This document shows positions 1 through 9,310 of a stretch of DNA of 64,000 bases, piece by piece; the first letter of the stretch is position 1, and each line of letters opens with the position of its first letter. The position numbers were made by a program, and so were the translations under genes. Location of the stretch: the NCBI RefSeq assembly GCF_004664715.2, contig NC_051063.1, positions 143,991,319 through 144,055,318 on the forward strand, in the 5' to 3' direction. The DNA comes from Peromyscus leucopus. Its lineage: Eukaryota; Chordata; Mammalia; Rodentia; Cricetidae. The notes beneath the pieces were generated by a model, which was not told the origin of the DNA, did no database searches, and was given only the letters and a program-made list of their open reading frames with translations.

Positions 1-309
1 TTCCAAGTCCTGCATCCAGACATGTGGTGTGTCCAGCAACAGGGACTTCCATTTAACGTCTAGAAGGCAACCAAGTGTAACATTTGAAAGTCACATGGAT
101 TCCCCTGATCGACAACCCAAAACAAGGTATCTCATAGCTTGTACTAAAGCTTTAGTTAGATAATCTATGGCTCTTTGGGGACAATTATCATCCCAAGTGG
201 CATAACTTCATATATAAGCACATGCATTCACTTATATGTATTACCGATAATTTTAGGTAAATATGAAATAATATGATTCCCTATGACTATTTCAAATATA
301 ATTATTATT
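1..309. other. Unassigned AT-rich sequence
   Basis: No open frame, repeat consensus or microsatellite was recognised here. It may be a diverged continuation of the L1 remnant that follows. Confidence 0.4.
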
Positions 310-982
310 TATCTCTCCTGTCTACTCACCTATATATCCTGCTACTCACCTCTCTAGACCCCACCCTCCATAGTTCCTTTTGACTTTCTGAATTATTGTG
401 GTTACTCCAGATTATGTACTCATATTCAAAGATTTGGAGCTAGAAAATATACATGAGAGAGAACATGCTTCATTTTCTTTCTGGGTGTGAATTACATTAT
501 TCAATATAATATTTTCTAGATTTATCCATTTACCTGTGAATTTCATGGGTTCATTACTCTTCACAGATTAATAGTGTTCCATTGTCTATAAGTCCCATTT
601 TGCTTATCCATTCATCAGATGAAAGACATTTAGTTTGTGTTTCCTTACTATTGTAAATAAATTAGCAGTGAACATGGCTGAGCAAGTATCTGTGGAGTAG
701 AATATCAAGTCATTTGGACATATGTCAAGAAGTGATATAGCTGGGTCATATGGTACATTTATTTTTAACTATTTGAGAATCCTTCACATTGATTTCCAGA
801 GTGGCTGCAAAAGTTTATAATCTCACCAACCTGAAATAAAAGTTTCTTTTTCCCCATATCCATTTCAACATTTGTTGTTGATTGTTTGTTGATCTTATCC
901 ATGGTGACTGGTATGAAATGAAATCTTAAGGTTGTTTTAATATGCATTTCACCCACTTGTAAAAATGATGAACACTTTTTGA
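310..982 (-). mobile_element. Old L1 fragment (ORF2 3' end), antisense
   Basis: Read on the minus strand, this matches the 3' end of a rodent L1 ORF2. The plus strand carries the familiar antisense phrases for a change in the 'stationary' 3' coding region: a Leu/Trp-rich stretch near 380-480, then segments resembling those at 2000-2100 and 4200-4500 (tagtgttccattgt near 570, agtgatatagctgggtcata near 732, gatttccagagtggctg near 791). It is clearly more diverged than the L1 starting at 983, with many indels and stops. The edges are approximate. Confidence 0.75.
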
Positions 983-2107
983 AATTTTTTTTATTTTTGT
1001 GTTTTCATTATTAAGAGATTTTTCTATTCATTTTACATACCAATCACAGATTACCTCTCCTCCCTCTTCCTGCCTCCCAGCATTCCCTCCAACCCCCCAA
1101 TTCCCACCTCCTCCAAGGCAAGGTCTCCCATGGGGAGTCGGCAGAGCCTGGTACATTCAGTTGAGGCAGGTTCAAGCCCCTCCTCCCTGCACCAAGGCTG
1201 TGCAAAGTGTCCCACCATAGGCACTAGGCTCCAAAAAGCCAGCTCACACACCAGGAACGGGTCCCAATCCCACTGCCTGGGGGCCCCCTAAACAGTTCAA
1301 GCTAAACAACTGTCTTGCCTATCCAGAGGGCCTAGTCCAGTACCATGTGGACTCCTCAGCTATTGATCCATAGTTCATGCGTTTCCACTAGTTTGGTTGG
1401 TCATCTCTATAAATTTTCCCATCATGATCTCAATGTCCCTTGCTCCTAAAATCCCTCCTCTCCTTCATGGATTGGACACCTGTAGCTCGGCCTGGCACCC
1501 TACCATGGATTTCTGCATCTGCTTCCATCAGTCACTGGATGAGGGCTCTATGATGACAGTTATGGTATTCACTAATCTGGTTACCGGAGTAAACCAGTTC
1601 AGGCACCCTCTTGACTATTGCTAGTAATCTAAGGTGGGGTCATCCTTGTGGATTCCTTGGAACTTCCCTAGAGCCCTGTGTCTTCCTATTCCCATGATAT
1701 CTTCATTTATCATGGTATCTCTTTCCTTACTCTCACACTCAGTCCCTGTTCCAGCTCGAAACTTCCATATCCTTATGTTCTCATCACCCATTCCTTGCCC
1801 TCCATTAAGCCCCCCTCACCCCTGGTTTGCTCATGTAGATCTCATCTATTTCTCCTTCACTAGGTGATCCATGTGTCCTTCCTAGGGTCCTCCCTGCTAG
1901 GTAGCCTCCCTAGATCTCTGAGTTACAGTCTGATTATCCTTTGCTTTACATCTAGTATACACTTATGAGTGAGTACATACCATGTTTGTCCATCTGAGTC
2001 CAGGTTACCTCACTCAGGGTCATATTTTCTACTTCTATTCATTTTATGATGTCATTGTTTTTCTCTGCTGAGTAGTACTCCATTGTGTATATGTACCATA
2101 TTTTCTT
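983..2107 (-). mobile_element. L1 3' UTR and ORF2 3' end, antisense (part 1 of split copy)
   Basis: The T-rich stretch at 983-1000 is the reversed poly(A) end of an L1. The pyrimidine-rich block at 1050-1900 is a rodent L1 3' UTR in reverse. The same block reappears in reverse at 58860-59128 and in sense orientation at 37510-38330. From about 1960 the ORF2 3' end begins (antisense phrases around 1970-2100). The copy is cut at 2107 by the retroviral RNA copy and resumes at 4200 without loss of sequence. Confidence 0.88.
2096..2107. repeat. Target-site duplication, left copy (ccatattttctt)
   Basis: These twelve bases are identical to 4200-4211 and flank the retroviral RNA copy. In the uninterrupted L1 the target would read ccatattttcttaatcc. 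The implied first nick on the plus strand is tctt/aa, close to the L1 endonuclease consensus TTTT/AA. Confidence 0.85.
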
Positions 2108-2132
2108 TTCTTTTTTCTTTTTTTTTTTTTTT
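2108..2132 (-). other. Poly(A) tail of the retroviral RNA copy
   Basis: On the minus strand this is an A run with a few G interruptions. It directly follows the end of R, about 20 nt beyond the AATAAA at 2157-2152, which is where a natural polyadenylated transcript would end. Confidence 0.82.
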
Positions 2133-2200
2133 AGATGCAAAAGCAAGAGGGTTTATTAGATACACGGGTACCCGGGCGAAGTCTCTCGGAGGACTTGCGC
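2133..2200 (-). repeat. Retroviral R region, 3' copy
   Basis: This is a gammaretrovirus-like R of about 68 nt, with a GCGC..AGTCCTCCGA-type cap end and AATAAA at 2157-2152. It repeats 4131-4199 almost exactly (one G indel in the g-run near 2174). Confidence 0.85.
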
Positions 2201-2678
2201 GCTTTCCTAGGGCAAAGGGGACTTTTTATGAGATCCCAGGGGCAGAGGCGCGGTTACAGAAGCGAGAAGCATAGTTACAGGGTCCCTACTGGTTGTTTTA
2301 AAGAAGGCCAGGGTGAACTTGGGGTCGTATTTTTAATTCTCAGAAATTTAATGTGTGGCTGACTTGGCCTTGCCCAGGGTATAGTGGGTGTTTTTCCAGC
2401 CCAGTTGCTTATTCCTCAAGGCCAGGGGCCAGCAATAAAATATCCTGATTTGACTCAACTGTTTTTTTCCCAAGGCTGCCGACCACAGTTATCTCTCTCC
2501 CAAGGCCGGATGGCTGGCCATAGTTATCTCTCTCTCAAGGCCGGATGGCTGGCTACGGCTGTGAACTCCTGTTTTTCTGATTCCTTCAGAATGGCGTTTC
2601 TTAGGCTAAGTTATTGGGGGGGGGAGCATTTCATCGGCCCAATGCCCCATGTCCTCATAATGGAGCGGGGGTCTTTCA
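2201..2678 (-). promoter_or_regulatory. Retroviral U3 (promoter/enhancer)
   Basis: U3 starts with TGAAAGACCCCC (complement of 2678 downward), directly after the polypurine tract. A TATA-like CATAAAAAG lies at 2230-2222, about 25-30 nt upstream of the R start, as expected for a retroviral promoter. Two 35-bp tandem units lie at 2484-2553. Here it sits at the 3' end of an RNA copy, so no viral body lies downstream of it; any transcript it drove would run into the host L1. Confidence 0.8.
2484..2553 (-). promoter_or_regulatory. U3 tandem 35-bp enhancer-like repeats
   Basis: The two units, 2484-2518 and 2519-2553, differ at very few positions. Each contains AGATAA on the minus strand, a GATA-factor core. 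The first also contains TGTGGT, the RUNX/core-binding consensus used in murine gammaretroviral enhancers; the second has lost it. The repeat is visible directly, while the factor assignments rest on motif knowledge only. Confidence 0.6.
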
Positions 2679-2695
2679 TTCCCCCATTTTCTTTT
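2679..2695 (-). other. Polypurine tract
   Basis: On the minus strand this reads AAAAGAAAATGGGGGAA, immediately followed by the U3 start TGAAAGACC. It is the plus-strand priming site of a gammaretrovirus and fixes the U3 boundary. The env stop codon lies only about 20 nt upstream. Confidence 0.85.
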
Positions 2696-2717
2696 GTACC
2701 AAATGGAATCTTTCATT

Positions 2718-3329
2718 TTAGGATGGAGAATAAGGGGTCAGCTCCATCTCTGACTGTCTGAGCCTCTGATATTGCTGGGTTAGGACCAAAGCCTGGACAA
2801 CAGAAACCCTATCCTTGATGAATTGCACCAATCTGTTGAGGATGCATGGCCCAAACAATAAAATGAGCAGGAGGATGATTAGGGGGCCCATAATGGTGGA
2901 GACAAGGGTCGTAAACCATGGTGACCTTTGGAACCATTCTTTAAACCATCCCTGTTGAGACTCAAATAATTGCTGTCTCTGTTTTAATCTTTCTCTTAAT
3001 TTAGCCATGTTATCCCTGGCTACTCCAGTATGATCTGCATAGAAGCAGCATTCTTCTTTGAGGGCAGCACATAAACTGCCCTCTTGTAGGAAGAGTATGT
3101 CCAGCCCTCTCCTATTTTGCAGCACTACTTCTGATAGGGATGTCAAGGATTTTTCTAACGCACTAACCGATTCCTCTAGGGCTTTGATGTCTGTATTCAT
3201 GGCTACTTGGAGCTGTCTGAATTGGCCGGTCTCCATAAGGGCTGCAGTCCCTGTACCTACCCCGGCAGCTATTCCGCCCATGGTAATTCCTCCCAGTAAC
3301 AGGGCCAGCGTCAGGGAAATAGGCTCTCT
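2718..3329 (-). pseudogene. env: Gammaretroviral env TM (p15E-like), frame open
   Basis: The transmembrane subunit of a type-C retroviral envelope. The frame is open from about 3329 through the fusion-peptide-like hydrophobic start to the stop at 2720-2718; the first in-frame Met is at 3281, giving 187 residues. Numbered from that Met: heptad-repeat-like region 20-52, immunosuppressive-domain-type segment about 54-70 containing QNRRGLD, CX6CC motif at Cys71/Cys78/Cys79, membrane span about 123-148, and a cytoplasmic tail with YQRL at 171-174. The SU subunit is missing and the upstream env signal region is in another frame, so a normal envelope cannot be made. I annotate it as a relic with one preserved subunit frame. 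Confidence 0.88.
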
Positions 3330-3720
3330 GGTGATGCCCCTCCTAATGTCAGGAGGACTATTAGGGGGATCAAGGGGACCCCCGGGTGAGTCTTATCTTT
3401 AGTGGGTTTGGAGAGCATTGAACTAGATGTCTCAGTGCTCTCAGCTTCGTCCGGTTCCTTGGCAGCCTTCACATGCGACGCATGGACCCAAGCCGCTATC
3501 CCGTCAACCTTGAGTGCGGTGGGAGTAGTTAACAGGACGGTGTATGGTCCTTTCCATCTCGGCTCTAGGTTCCTGGATTGATGGCTTTGGACCCAGACAG
3601 AGTCCCCAATCTTGAATGGGTGAGGCACCACCGGGCGGTTCAGTTGCTCCCGGTAGGCAGGGGTTTCCACACCGTCTTTTGCACCAATTGGAGGGCTTGG
3701 AGGTGCGCCTCCAAGGTAGG
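3311..3720 (-). pseudogene. Integrase C-terminus running into env signal-peptide region
   Basis: The segment about 3720-3480 encodes the end of a gammaretroviral integrase: a small SH3-like fold with the W.GPY core ([10 protein letters not shown]) and the tail ending ..WVHASHVK. An apparent one-base frameshift near 3660 separates the upstream part from the rest. The same frame passes without a stop through an ATG at about 3424 into a hydrophobic leader ([10 protein letters not shown]) typical of an env signal peptide. It ends at a stop at 3313-3311 just past the deletion that removed SU. The rest of integrase, RT and protease are absent. Confidence 0.8.
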
Positions 3721-3739
3721 GCTTCTGGGGTCACAGAGT

Positions 3740-3999
3740 CCCAGTTCGGGCGGGTGAGGGGAAAGGCTGCATTAGGCAATTGGGTGGGTCTTCCATTGTC
3801 TCCTGGAACCTCCGAGCCTCCAGGAAGACTCGCTGTCTTTGGCTGGTTCGTCGCGCCTTCCTCGTAGGCGACCGGCAATTGGGGAGGGATCCGGAGCCTC
3901 ATCCTCCCGCTCTCTCTCTGTAGAGGCTGTTCAGGTGCCTCTGCGGGGGCCGCCGGTCCCTCCAGCGCCCGATTCCCCGGGTATGGCGGCGGGTCCTCT
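3740..3999 (-). pseudogene. gag: gag remnant (p12 late-domain region to start of CA)
   Basis: Translation on the minus strand gives [10 protein letters not shown] starting at about 3998. The PPPY codons at 3992-3981 are the late-budding motif of gammaretroviral p12. A frame change near 3900 is needed to follow the homology (EAPDPSP, RLRGRR), and the piece ends near an AFPL capsid-type start at about 3770. Matrix, most of capsid and nucleocapsid are absent. The exact gag/pol junction lies somewhere between 3720 and 3770. Confidence 0.65.
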
Positions 4000-4036
4000 C
4001 CTGAAGGTGGGTCGGTGGTCCCAGGGAGGGGTCTCT
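4000..4036 (-). other. Retroviral leader, up to a splice-donor-equivalent position
   Basis: About 40 nt of leader follow the PBS (GGGACCACCGACCCACC on the minus strand) and stop at ..CAGGAG, then jump into gag p12. In murine leukaemia viruses the major splice donor sits about 42 nt after the PBS at a GAG/GT context. The jump here is at the corresponding place. Confidence 0.6.
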
Positions 4037-4055
4037 ATCCCCGTACGGGCCACCA
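4037..4055 (-). other. Primer binding site matching tRNA-Ile
   Basis: The plus strand reads atccccgtacgggccacca, identical over 19 nt to the 3' end plus CCA of mammalian tRNA-Ile(AAU) as I recall it. It lies 2 nt from the U5 end (TCTTTCA then TT), the normal gammaretroviral spacing. Most murine gammaretroviruses use tRNA-Pro, Gln or Gly. Confidence 0.8.
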
Positions 4056-4057
4056 AA

Positions 4058-4130
4058 TGAAAGACCCCCAGGGGAGATCTTTCTTCAGGAGAGACCCCAA
4101 ACCCAAGGAACACACCGAAACCACAGATCA
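4058..4130 (-). other. Retroviral U5
   Basis: On the minus strand this runs from the end of R to GGGGGTCTTTCA. Its terminal bases are the inverted partner of the U3 start TGAAAGACCCCC at 2678, which supports the LTR-end assignment. Confidence 0.82.
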
Positions 4131-4199
4131 GATGCAAAAGCAAGAGGGTTTATTAGATACACGGGTACCCGGGGCGAAGTCTCTCGGAGGACTTGCGCC
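4131..4199 (-). repeat. Retroviral R region, 5' copy
   Basis: This is a near-identical direct repeat of 2133-2200 with AATAAA at 4154-4149. It begins at what would be the transcription start, with no U3 in front. The next base starts the target-site duplication at 4200. Confidence 0.85.
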
Positions 4200-5440
4200 C
4201 CATATTTTCTTAATCCATTCTTCAGTTGAGGGGCATCTACGTTGCTTCCAGGTTCTGGATATTACAAATAATGCTGCCATGAACATAGTTGAGCATGTGT
4301 CCTTGTGGTATGATTGAGCATTCCTTGGGTATATGCCCAAGAGTGGTATAGCTGGGTCTTGAGGAAGATTGATTCCCAATTTTCAAAGAAACTGCCATAC
4401 TGATTTCCAAAGTGGCTGTACAAGTTTGCATGCCCACCAACAGTGCTCTTGCTCCATATCCTCTCCAACATAAGCTGTCTTTAGTGTTTTTTATCTTAGC
4501 CATTCTTAGCCATAAGTGTAAGATGGTATCTCAGAGTTGTTTTGATTTGCATTTTCCTGATGACTAAAGGATGTTGAGCAATTCTTTAAAAGTCTTTAGG
4601 CCATTTGAGATTTTTTTGTTTAGCTCTGTAGCTCATTTTTAAATTTTTTTTTAGGTATTTTGATGTCTAGTTTCTTGAGTTCTTTATATATTTTGGAGAT
4701 CAGCCCTCTGTCAGATGTGGGGTTGGTGAAGATCTTTTCCCATTCTGTAGGCTGTCATTTTGTCTTATTGACCATGTCCTTTGCCCTACAAAGCTTCTCA
4801 ATTTCAAGGGTCCCATTTATTAATTGTTTCTCTCAGTGTATGTGCTACTGGTGTTATATTTAGGAAGTGATCTCCTGTGCCAATGCATTTAAGACTACTT
4901 CCTACTTTCTCTTCTATCAGCTTCAGTGTAACTCTATTTATGTTGAGGTCTTTGATCCACTGGGACTTGAGTTTTGTGAATGGCAACCGATATGGATCGA
5001 TTTACAGATAACATGTTGACATCTAGTTATGCCCGCAACATTTGTTTAAGATGCTTTCTTTTTTTCCATTGTATAGCTTTGGCTTCTTTGTCAAAAATCA
5101 GATATTCTTATGTATGTGGATTAATGTCAGGGTCTTCAATTTGATTCCATTGATCCACATGTCAGTTTTTATGTCACTATCAAGCTATTTTTATTACTAT
5201 AGCTCTATAGTAGAGCTTGAAGTCAGAGATCATGATGCCTCCAGAGGTTGCTTTATTGTACAGGATTCTTTTAGCTATCCTGGTTTTTGTTTTTCCATAT
5301 GAAGTTGAGTATTGTTCTTTCCAAGTCTGTGAAGAATTGTGTTGGTATTTTGATGGGAATTGCATTGAATTTGTAGATTGCTTTTGGTAAGATTGCCATT
5401 TTTGCTATGTTAATCCTACCTATCCATGACTTTTAAAATT
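4200..5440 (-). mobile_element. L1 ORF2, antisense (part 2 of split copy)
   Basis: This continues the L1 of 983-2107 after the insertion. The plus strand carries the antisense ORF2 landmarks: cattcttcagttgaggggca near 4217, tacaaataatgctgc near 4263, tatgcccaagagtggtatag near 4332, and a stretch ending with gctatgttaatcctacc near 5405. Small frameshifts and stops break the minus-strand frame into short pieces, so it is a dead 5'-truncated copy. Confidence 0.88.
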
Positions 5441-5790
5441 TCTTCTTTTGATAAATCTCTGGTCAGCTCTATAGCATATCTTTTAGTGGGCTCTTTGTTT
5501 TATTGACTTCAATTTTAGCTCTTTATTTATTCTAGATGCTAATCCTCTCACAGATGTCTAGCTGGCAAAGATTTACTACTTCTCTATGGGATATATATTT
5601 TAGTGAAGCACCAAAAACATTTGGTGCTATACTCCATTCATTAGTTTTGCTTTGCTCATATTTTATAATTATATGTTGCCAAATACTGCTGTCAAGCTTT
5701 TCAGCTTGTCTAAGGTAATTGTTTTGACATTGGTCTTGAGCATGAGTCCCAGGAGGTTTATATATAACAGAGCATCAAAGTCACCACTTA
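5441..5790 (-). mobile_element. Probable older L1 remnant
   Basis: Around 5480-5560 the plus strand resembles an antisense L1 ORF2 segment that also occurs diverged near 32620-32700. The remainder is AT-rich and unclear. Confidence 0.4.
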
Positions 5791-5799
5791 GCAAGCCAG

Positions 5800-5990
5800 C
5801 CTCTGATAATACTCAGGAGGCTGAGGCAGGAGGATTAAAAGTTTTAGGCCAGTCTAGGCTACGAGTGAATTAAAGGTCAGCCTGGGTAATTTAGTGAGAC
5901 CCTGACACAAATTCAAGTTATTGTTTTTAAGTGAAAAGAAGGCTGGGAACATAGCTCAGTTATAAGCACTTGTTTACAAGCTCCAGAGTT
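5800..5990 (+). repeat. Composite B1/ID-like SINE remnants
   Basis: The span 5810-5915 follows the B1 pattern (ctcaggaggctgaggcagga, then gtgagaccctgaca). The span 5941-5985 resembles the tRNA-derived ID/B4 head (ggctgggaacatagctcag). Both are heavily diverged. Confidence 0.6.
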
Positions 5991-8518
5991 GCAAAATGAC
6001 CTAGGCAACTGCAGAGGTTGGTCACCAGCAGGACCCACGGGGTCATACTTTAGGTAGTTTATTTGTATGAGGATATTACAGTTAGATTCACAGATATAAA
6101 CAAATCACTAAAAGTTTAATTTCCTTCTCTTTTAGGTATGCTTATTCACACTCAAAACTAATTATATGAGGTGTTGATCTTTGTGTATCACGAATGAATG
6201 TATCCAGGCTTTGTCCTTATGCCATTCAGTGTAACGGAAGTGGACAAGTAAACACGTTGGGGTGGTGTTTGTACTTACTGGGTGCATGAATGTACTCTTA
6301 CTGCTGTAACAAATTAGCACCAGTATAGTGACATAAGACATTTTTTTTTAATCTTGGAAGTTTTAGAGGTCAGAAGCTTAAAATTGGTCTCAGGGTCTAA
6401 AATCAAGGTGTTGGGGCCACCTTCCTTTCCTGAAGGTCTAGGGGCCAATATGTTTTCTGACCTTTCCCAGCTGTCTGGATTCCTCCTTGCTGAACCAGAG
6501 CACCTTATACATCTGGAATCAGGTAGTGTGAGTTAACGTTTCTCATGGCTACATTTCCTCTGCTGTGAATTTTTCACCTCCCTCTTCATCAAATAAGGAC
6601 TCTGATTACACTGGGCCCACTCAAAAATTCCATGATAATGTCCTTATTCTAACAAGAGCTGACTAGGACCTCAGTTCCATCTGCCACCATAATTCCCATG
6701 GGCATGTAGCGCAAAATATTTCTAGGTTGCAGAGATTCGTATATGGATTTCTTTGGCAGGAGGGCATGGCATTATTCTACCTACTAAACAAAAAAAAAGC
6801 CAAGTGTTCACCAAGAGGTTATTGGACATAAGTCATGCAGCAATTATAAGCAGTAGATAATGAACTTTAAAAAAAATGAAAGACCATTCCGAAAAAGAAG
6901 GAATGATGTGTAAAGAAATGAAGCAGGATGGATTTCTGTTACATATGGATTTCTTACATAGCACTAAATGTTTTAGCAACATCAAAATAACTCTCTCTTT
7001 AGTCCACAATGCTTTTACAAAAGTCTAGTTGTAAACCCACAGGCTTGTCCTTGGTACTACTTTGGGTCTTCTATTTCATTCCATTTAGCTGATTTCCTCC
7101 AGAGGGAACCTTCTCAATTAGTGTTACAAGAGAACAGGCCCAGGGATCTCACCTATCAGAAACAAGGTCATAAAGGGAAAAGCCGTCAGCTGCGTTTATG
7201 TACACACATTTGGGAGCTTGTGCCAACTCAACAGTGGCTACAGTGGGTCTGATCTTAGCATAGGTTCATACCATACAAGGCAGTGATGACAGAAATTAGC
7301 ATCTGTGGCAAGGAAGGGACACACACACAGGCACACCTTACCACATACAAACAGGAATGTGTATAGGAATTTAGTGGGAACTGTGGCAAAGAAAAACATA
7401 ATCTGATGAAAAATATTAAATCCAGACAACACCTGCCGGTTCCCCTACTACTTTTCTATATAAAAATTGCATATTTATACTGTGAACTCCATGATGCATA
7501 TAACCTTGTGCTAGAATTGGGACATTATGGTACCCATCAACACCCATCCTATAATAAGAAATTCAGTGCATGAAGAGCAAGGTGTCGGCATGAAGATCAG
7601 CAGAAAGTTTTACAATACAACAGAGTCTCAGTTTGCTGCATGAGTAACAGTGGGACGTTATGTGTGTGGCATGTGTTTATACATGAAATAAAAGCAAAAG
7701 ATGTGGGAAACTCAGGCTCAGGGAACAGAGGCTCAGGTCACCTCTGATGCTCAGGCACTTTTTGCTTTGTGATTTCCTGTGATCATGGACATTCTTTGCT
7801 AATTTGAGTCTTATGTTTTCTTGTTCTTGTTCCTAACTTGTCATGATTTCCCATCATCCACCAGAGTCCATTCTAGCTTATTCATTGTGACAAAATCCTA
7901 GATTTCTAACTACCATTAACTATGTCTATTATTGTTCTAGCCAATTAAGAGGAGCCATAAAATAGTACTTCTTAGTTTTAATCTGAGAGAAAATGTCTAG
8001 CTTCACAAAATAGCCAGGATTCCAAGTAAAATGAAAAACTCAGGTGCTTAATCAGTCTTCTACTAGATCTTTGTATTTGTTTAATTGGCTTGTTGCTTTT
8101 GTTTGTTTGTTGGTTGGTTGGTTTTTTTGCTTTTTTGTGATCTATTCAATTTGGGCATTTATTTAATTATACCATATGCCTCAAACATTCTGTGAATATT
8201 AAGTCACTGCATATAGCAATCCAAAGGCAAACATTTGTCATTTTATAAAATTCATTTTGCAAGATTTACCTTCAAAGATACTTAGAAAAATATTCATGAA
8301 CTAACCAAATTTTCCTTTTGACTTATTCTGGCCTTCCTCCCCTATGTACTTTGTCTTCTTTCCACAACTCTCAAGAGTCTACTGGGTCCTATGAACTGTG
8401 GAATGACTGATTTTACACCAAGATAGAAAAGACACAGAGCATTGCCAGGGACCTGTCTTCTGAGTTTTTATGCCTAGAGGCTAAGTCAAGCAAAGGATCA
8501 AGAGTCTCAGAGAAGATA
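5991..8518. other. Unassigned sequence
   Basis: Mixed-composition DNA with no open frame above about 65 codons and no repeat I can name. A (TTTG)/(GGTT) run lies at 8098-8125. It may hold old repeats or regulatory DNA that cannot be recognised by eye. Confidence 0.4.
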
Positions 8519-8536
8519 ATGAAAGAAAGAAAGAAG

Positions 8537-8584
<48 letters not shown>

Positions 8585-8622
8585 GAGAGGGAGGGAGGGA
8601 GGGAGGGAGGGAGGGAGGAGAG
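8519..8622. repeat. Compound (GAAA)n(GA)n(GGGA)n microsatellite
   Basis: A pure purine tract of about 100 nt on the plus strand, moving from GAAA units to GA and then to GGGA units. The Ser/Leu-rich open frames on the opposite strand are translation artefacts of the repeat. Confidence 0.95.
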
Positions 8623-8759
8623 CAATGATCATAATGGTGTTTTTTTTGTGAAGAGAGTGACATGAACAAAAGGAACCATACAAAGTAGAAGACAAATATC
8701 TCCTGTCATATCTACTTCAGGTAAAAAGAAGGGGTTAGGTGTGAGGGCTTCTGTTTTTA

Positions 8760-9310
8760 GATTTTCATCAATGAATGCTGTATTCACATAATTTCTACCC
8801 TCCCACTCTTCTTATGTCTCCCAATCCTTCTCAAGTTCATGGCCTATTTCCTAATTATTATTGCTAGATATGCATATATAAATACAGCCTGTTGAGTACA
8901 CTTAGTGTAGTTCCTATTTATTTGTGCTTAGCGATGATCACTCCCTTTCTCCTAGCATCCCTTAGTTGCCTGTAGCTCTTCATCTAGGGGTGGGACCCTG
9001 TGTGAGATTTCTTCCATCCATGATGGCATGTCAACTGGGGTTATCAACTGTCCAGGTCTTATTTAAGTGACCACCTTTTTTAGGTTTTATGGGTGCAGAT
9101 TGCATGTTAAATATAGAAGACACAGTCTCCAAGCAGACATGCTGGTTCTCTGGCTCTTCTCACCTTTCCACCCCCTTTTCCCCAGTGTTTCCTCAGCCTT
9201 AGAGCTGTGCGGTCAATGTATCAGTTAGGGTTGGTCACCCCAGAGGCAGCTGTCCTCTGTGTTTCGACCAGTTGTGGATTCTGTAATGGTCTTTGCTGTG
9301 GAAAGAATCC
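8760..9310 (-). mobile_element. Old rodent L1 3' UTR, antisense
   Basis: The plus strand carries the reversed 3' UTR typical of older rodent L1s: aaatacagcctgttgagt near 8880, ttgcctgtagctcttcatct near 8967, catgatggcatgtcaactgg near 9019, and gttgtggattctgtaatgg near 9271. It is diverged and truncated. Confidence 0.7.

Larger units (their letters stand above)
2108..4199 (-). mobile_element. L1-type retrocopy of a defective gammaretroviral RNA (R to R, poly(A))
   Basis: A 2,092-bp murine-leukaemia-virus-like sequence runs on the minus strand: R (4199-4131), U5 (4130-4058), PBS (4055-4037), short leader, gag p12/CA remnant, integrase C-terminus, env signal region, env TM, PPT (2695-2679), U3 (2678-2201), R (2200-2133), poly(A) (2132-2108). 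There is no U3 before the first R and no U5 after the second. The element ends in an A-rich tail and has a 12-bp target-site duplication with an L1-like nick site. Proviruses have complete LTRs and 4-6 bp duplications, so I infer reverse transcription of a capped, polyadenylated viral RNA by L1 machinery. The two R copies are nearly identical, which says little about insertion age because both come from one RNA. Confidence 0.85.

Noticed and set aside
2384..2761. 125-codon plus-strand frame
   Set aside because: Antisense to retroviral U3 and the env 3' end; a shadow of the minus-strand element.
3058..3402. 114-codon plus-strand frame
   Set aside because: Antisense to the env TM and leader sequence; complementary-strand artefact.
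2133..4199. Reading the element as a normal provirus with two LTRs
   Set aside because: The repeated ends are only R-length; the 5' copy lacks U3, the 3' copy lacks U5, and a poly(A) plus 12-bp duplication is present.
5941..5985. tRNA-like sequence
   Set aside because: It is the ID/B4 SINE head with mutated boxes and no cloverleaf support; not a tRNA gene.
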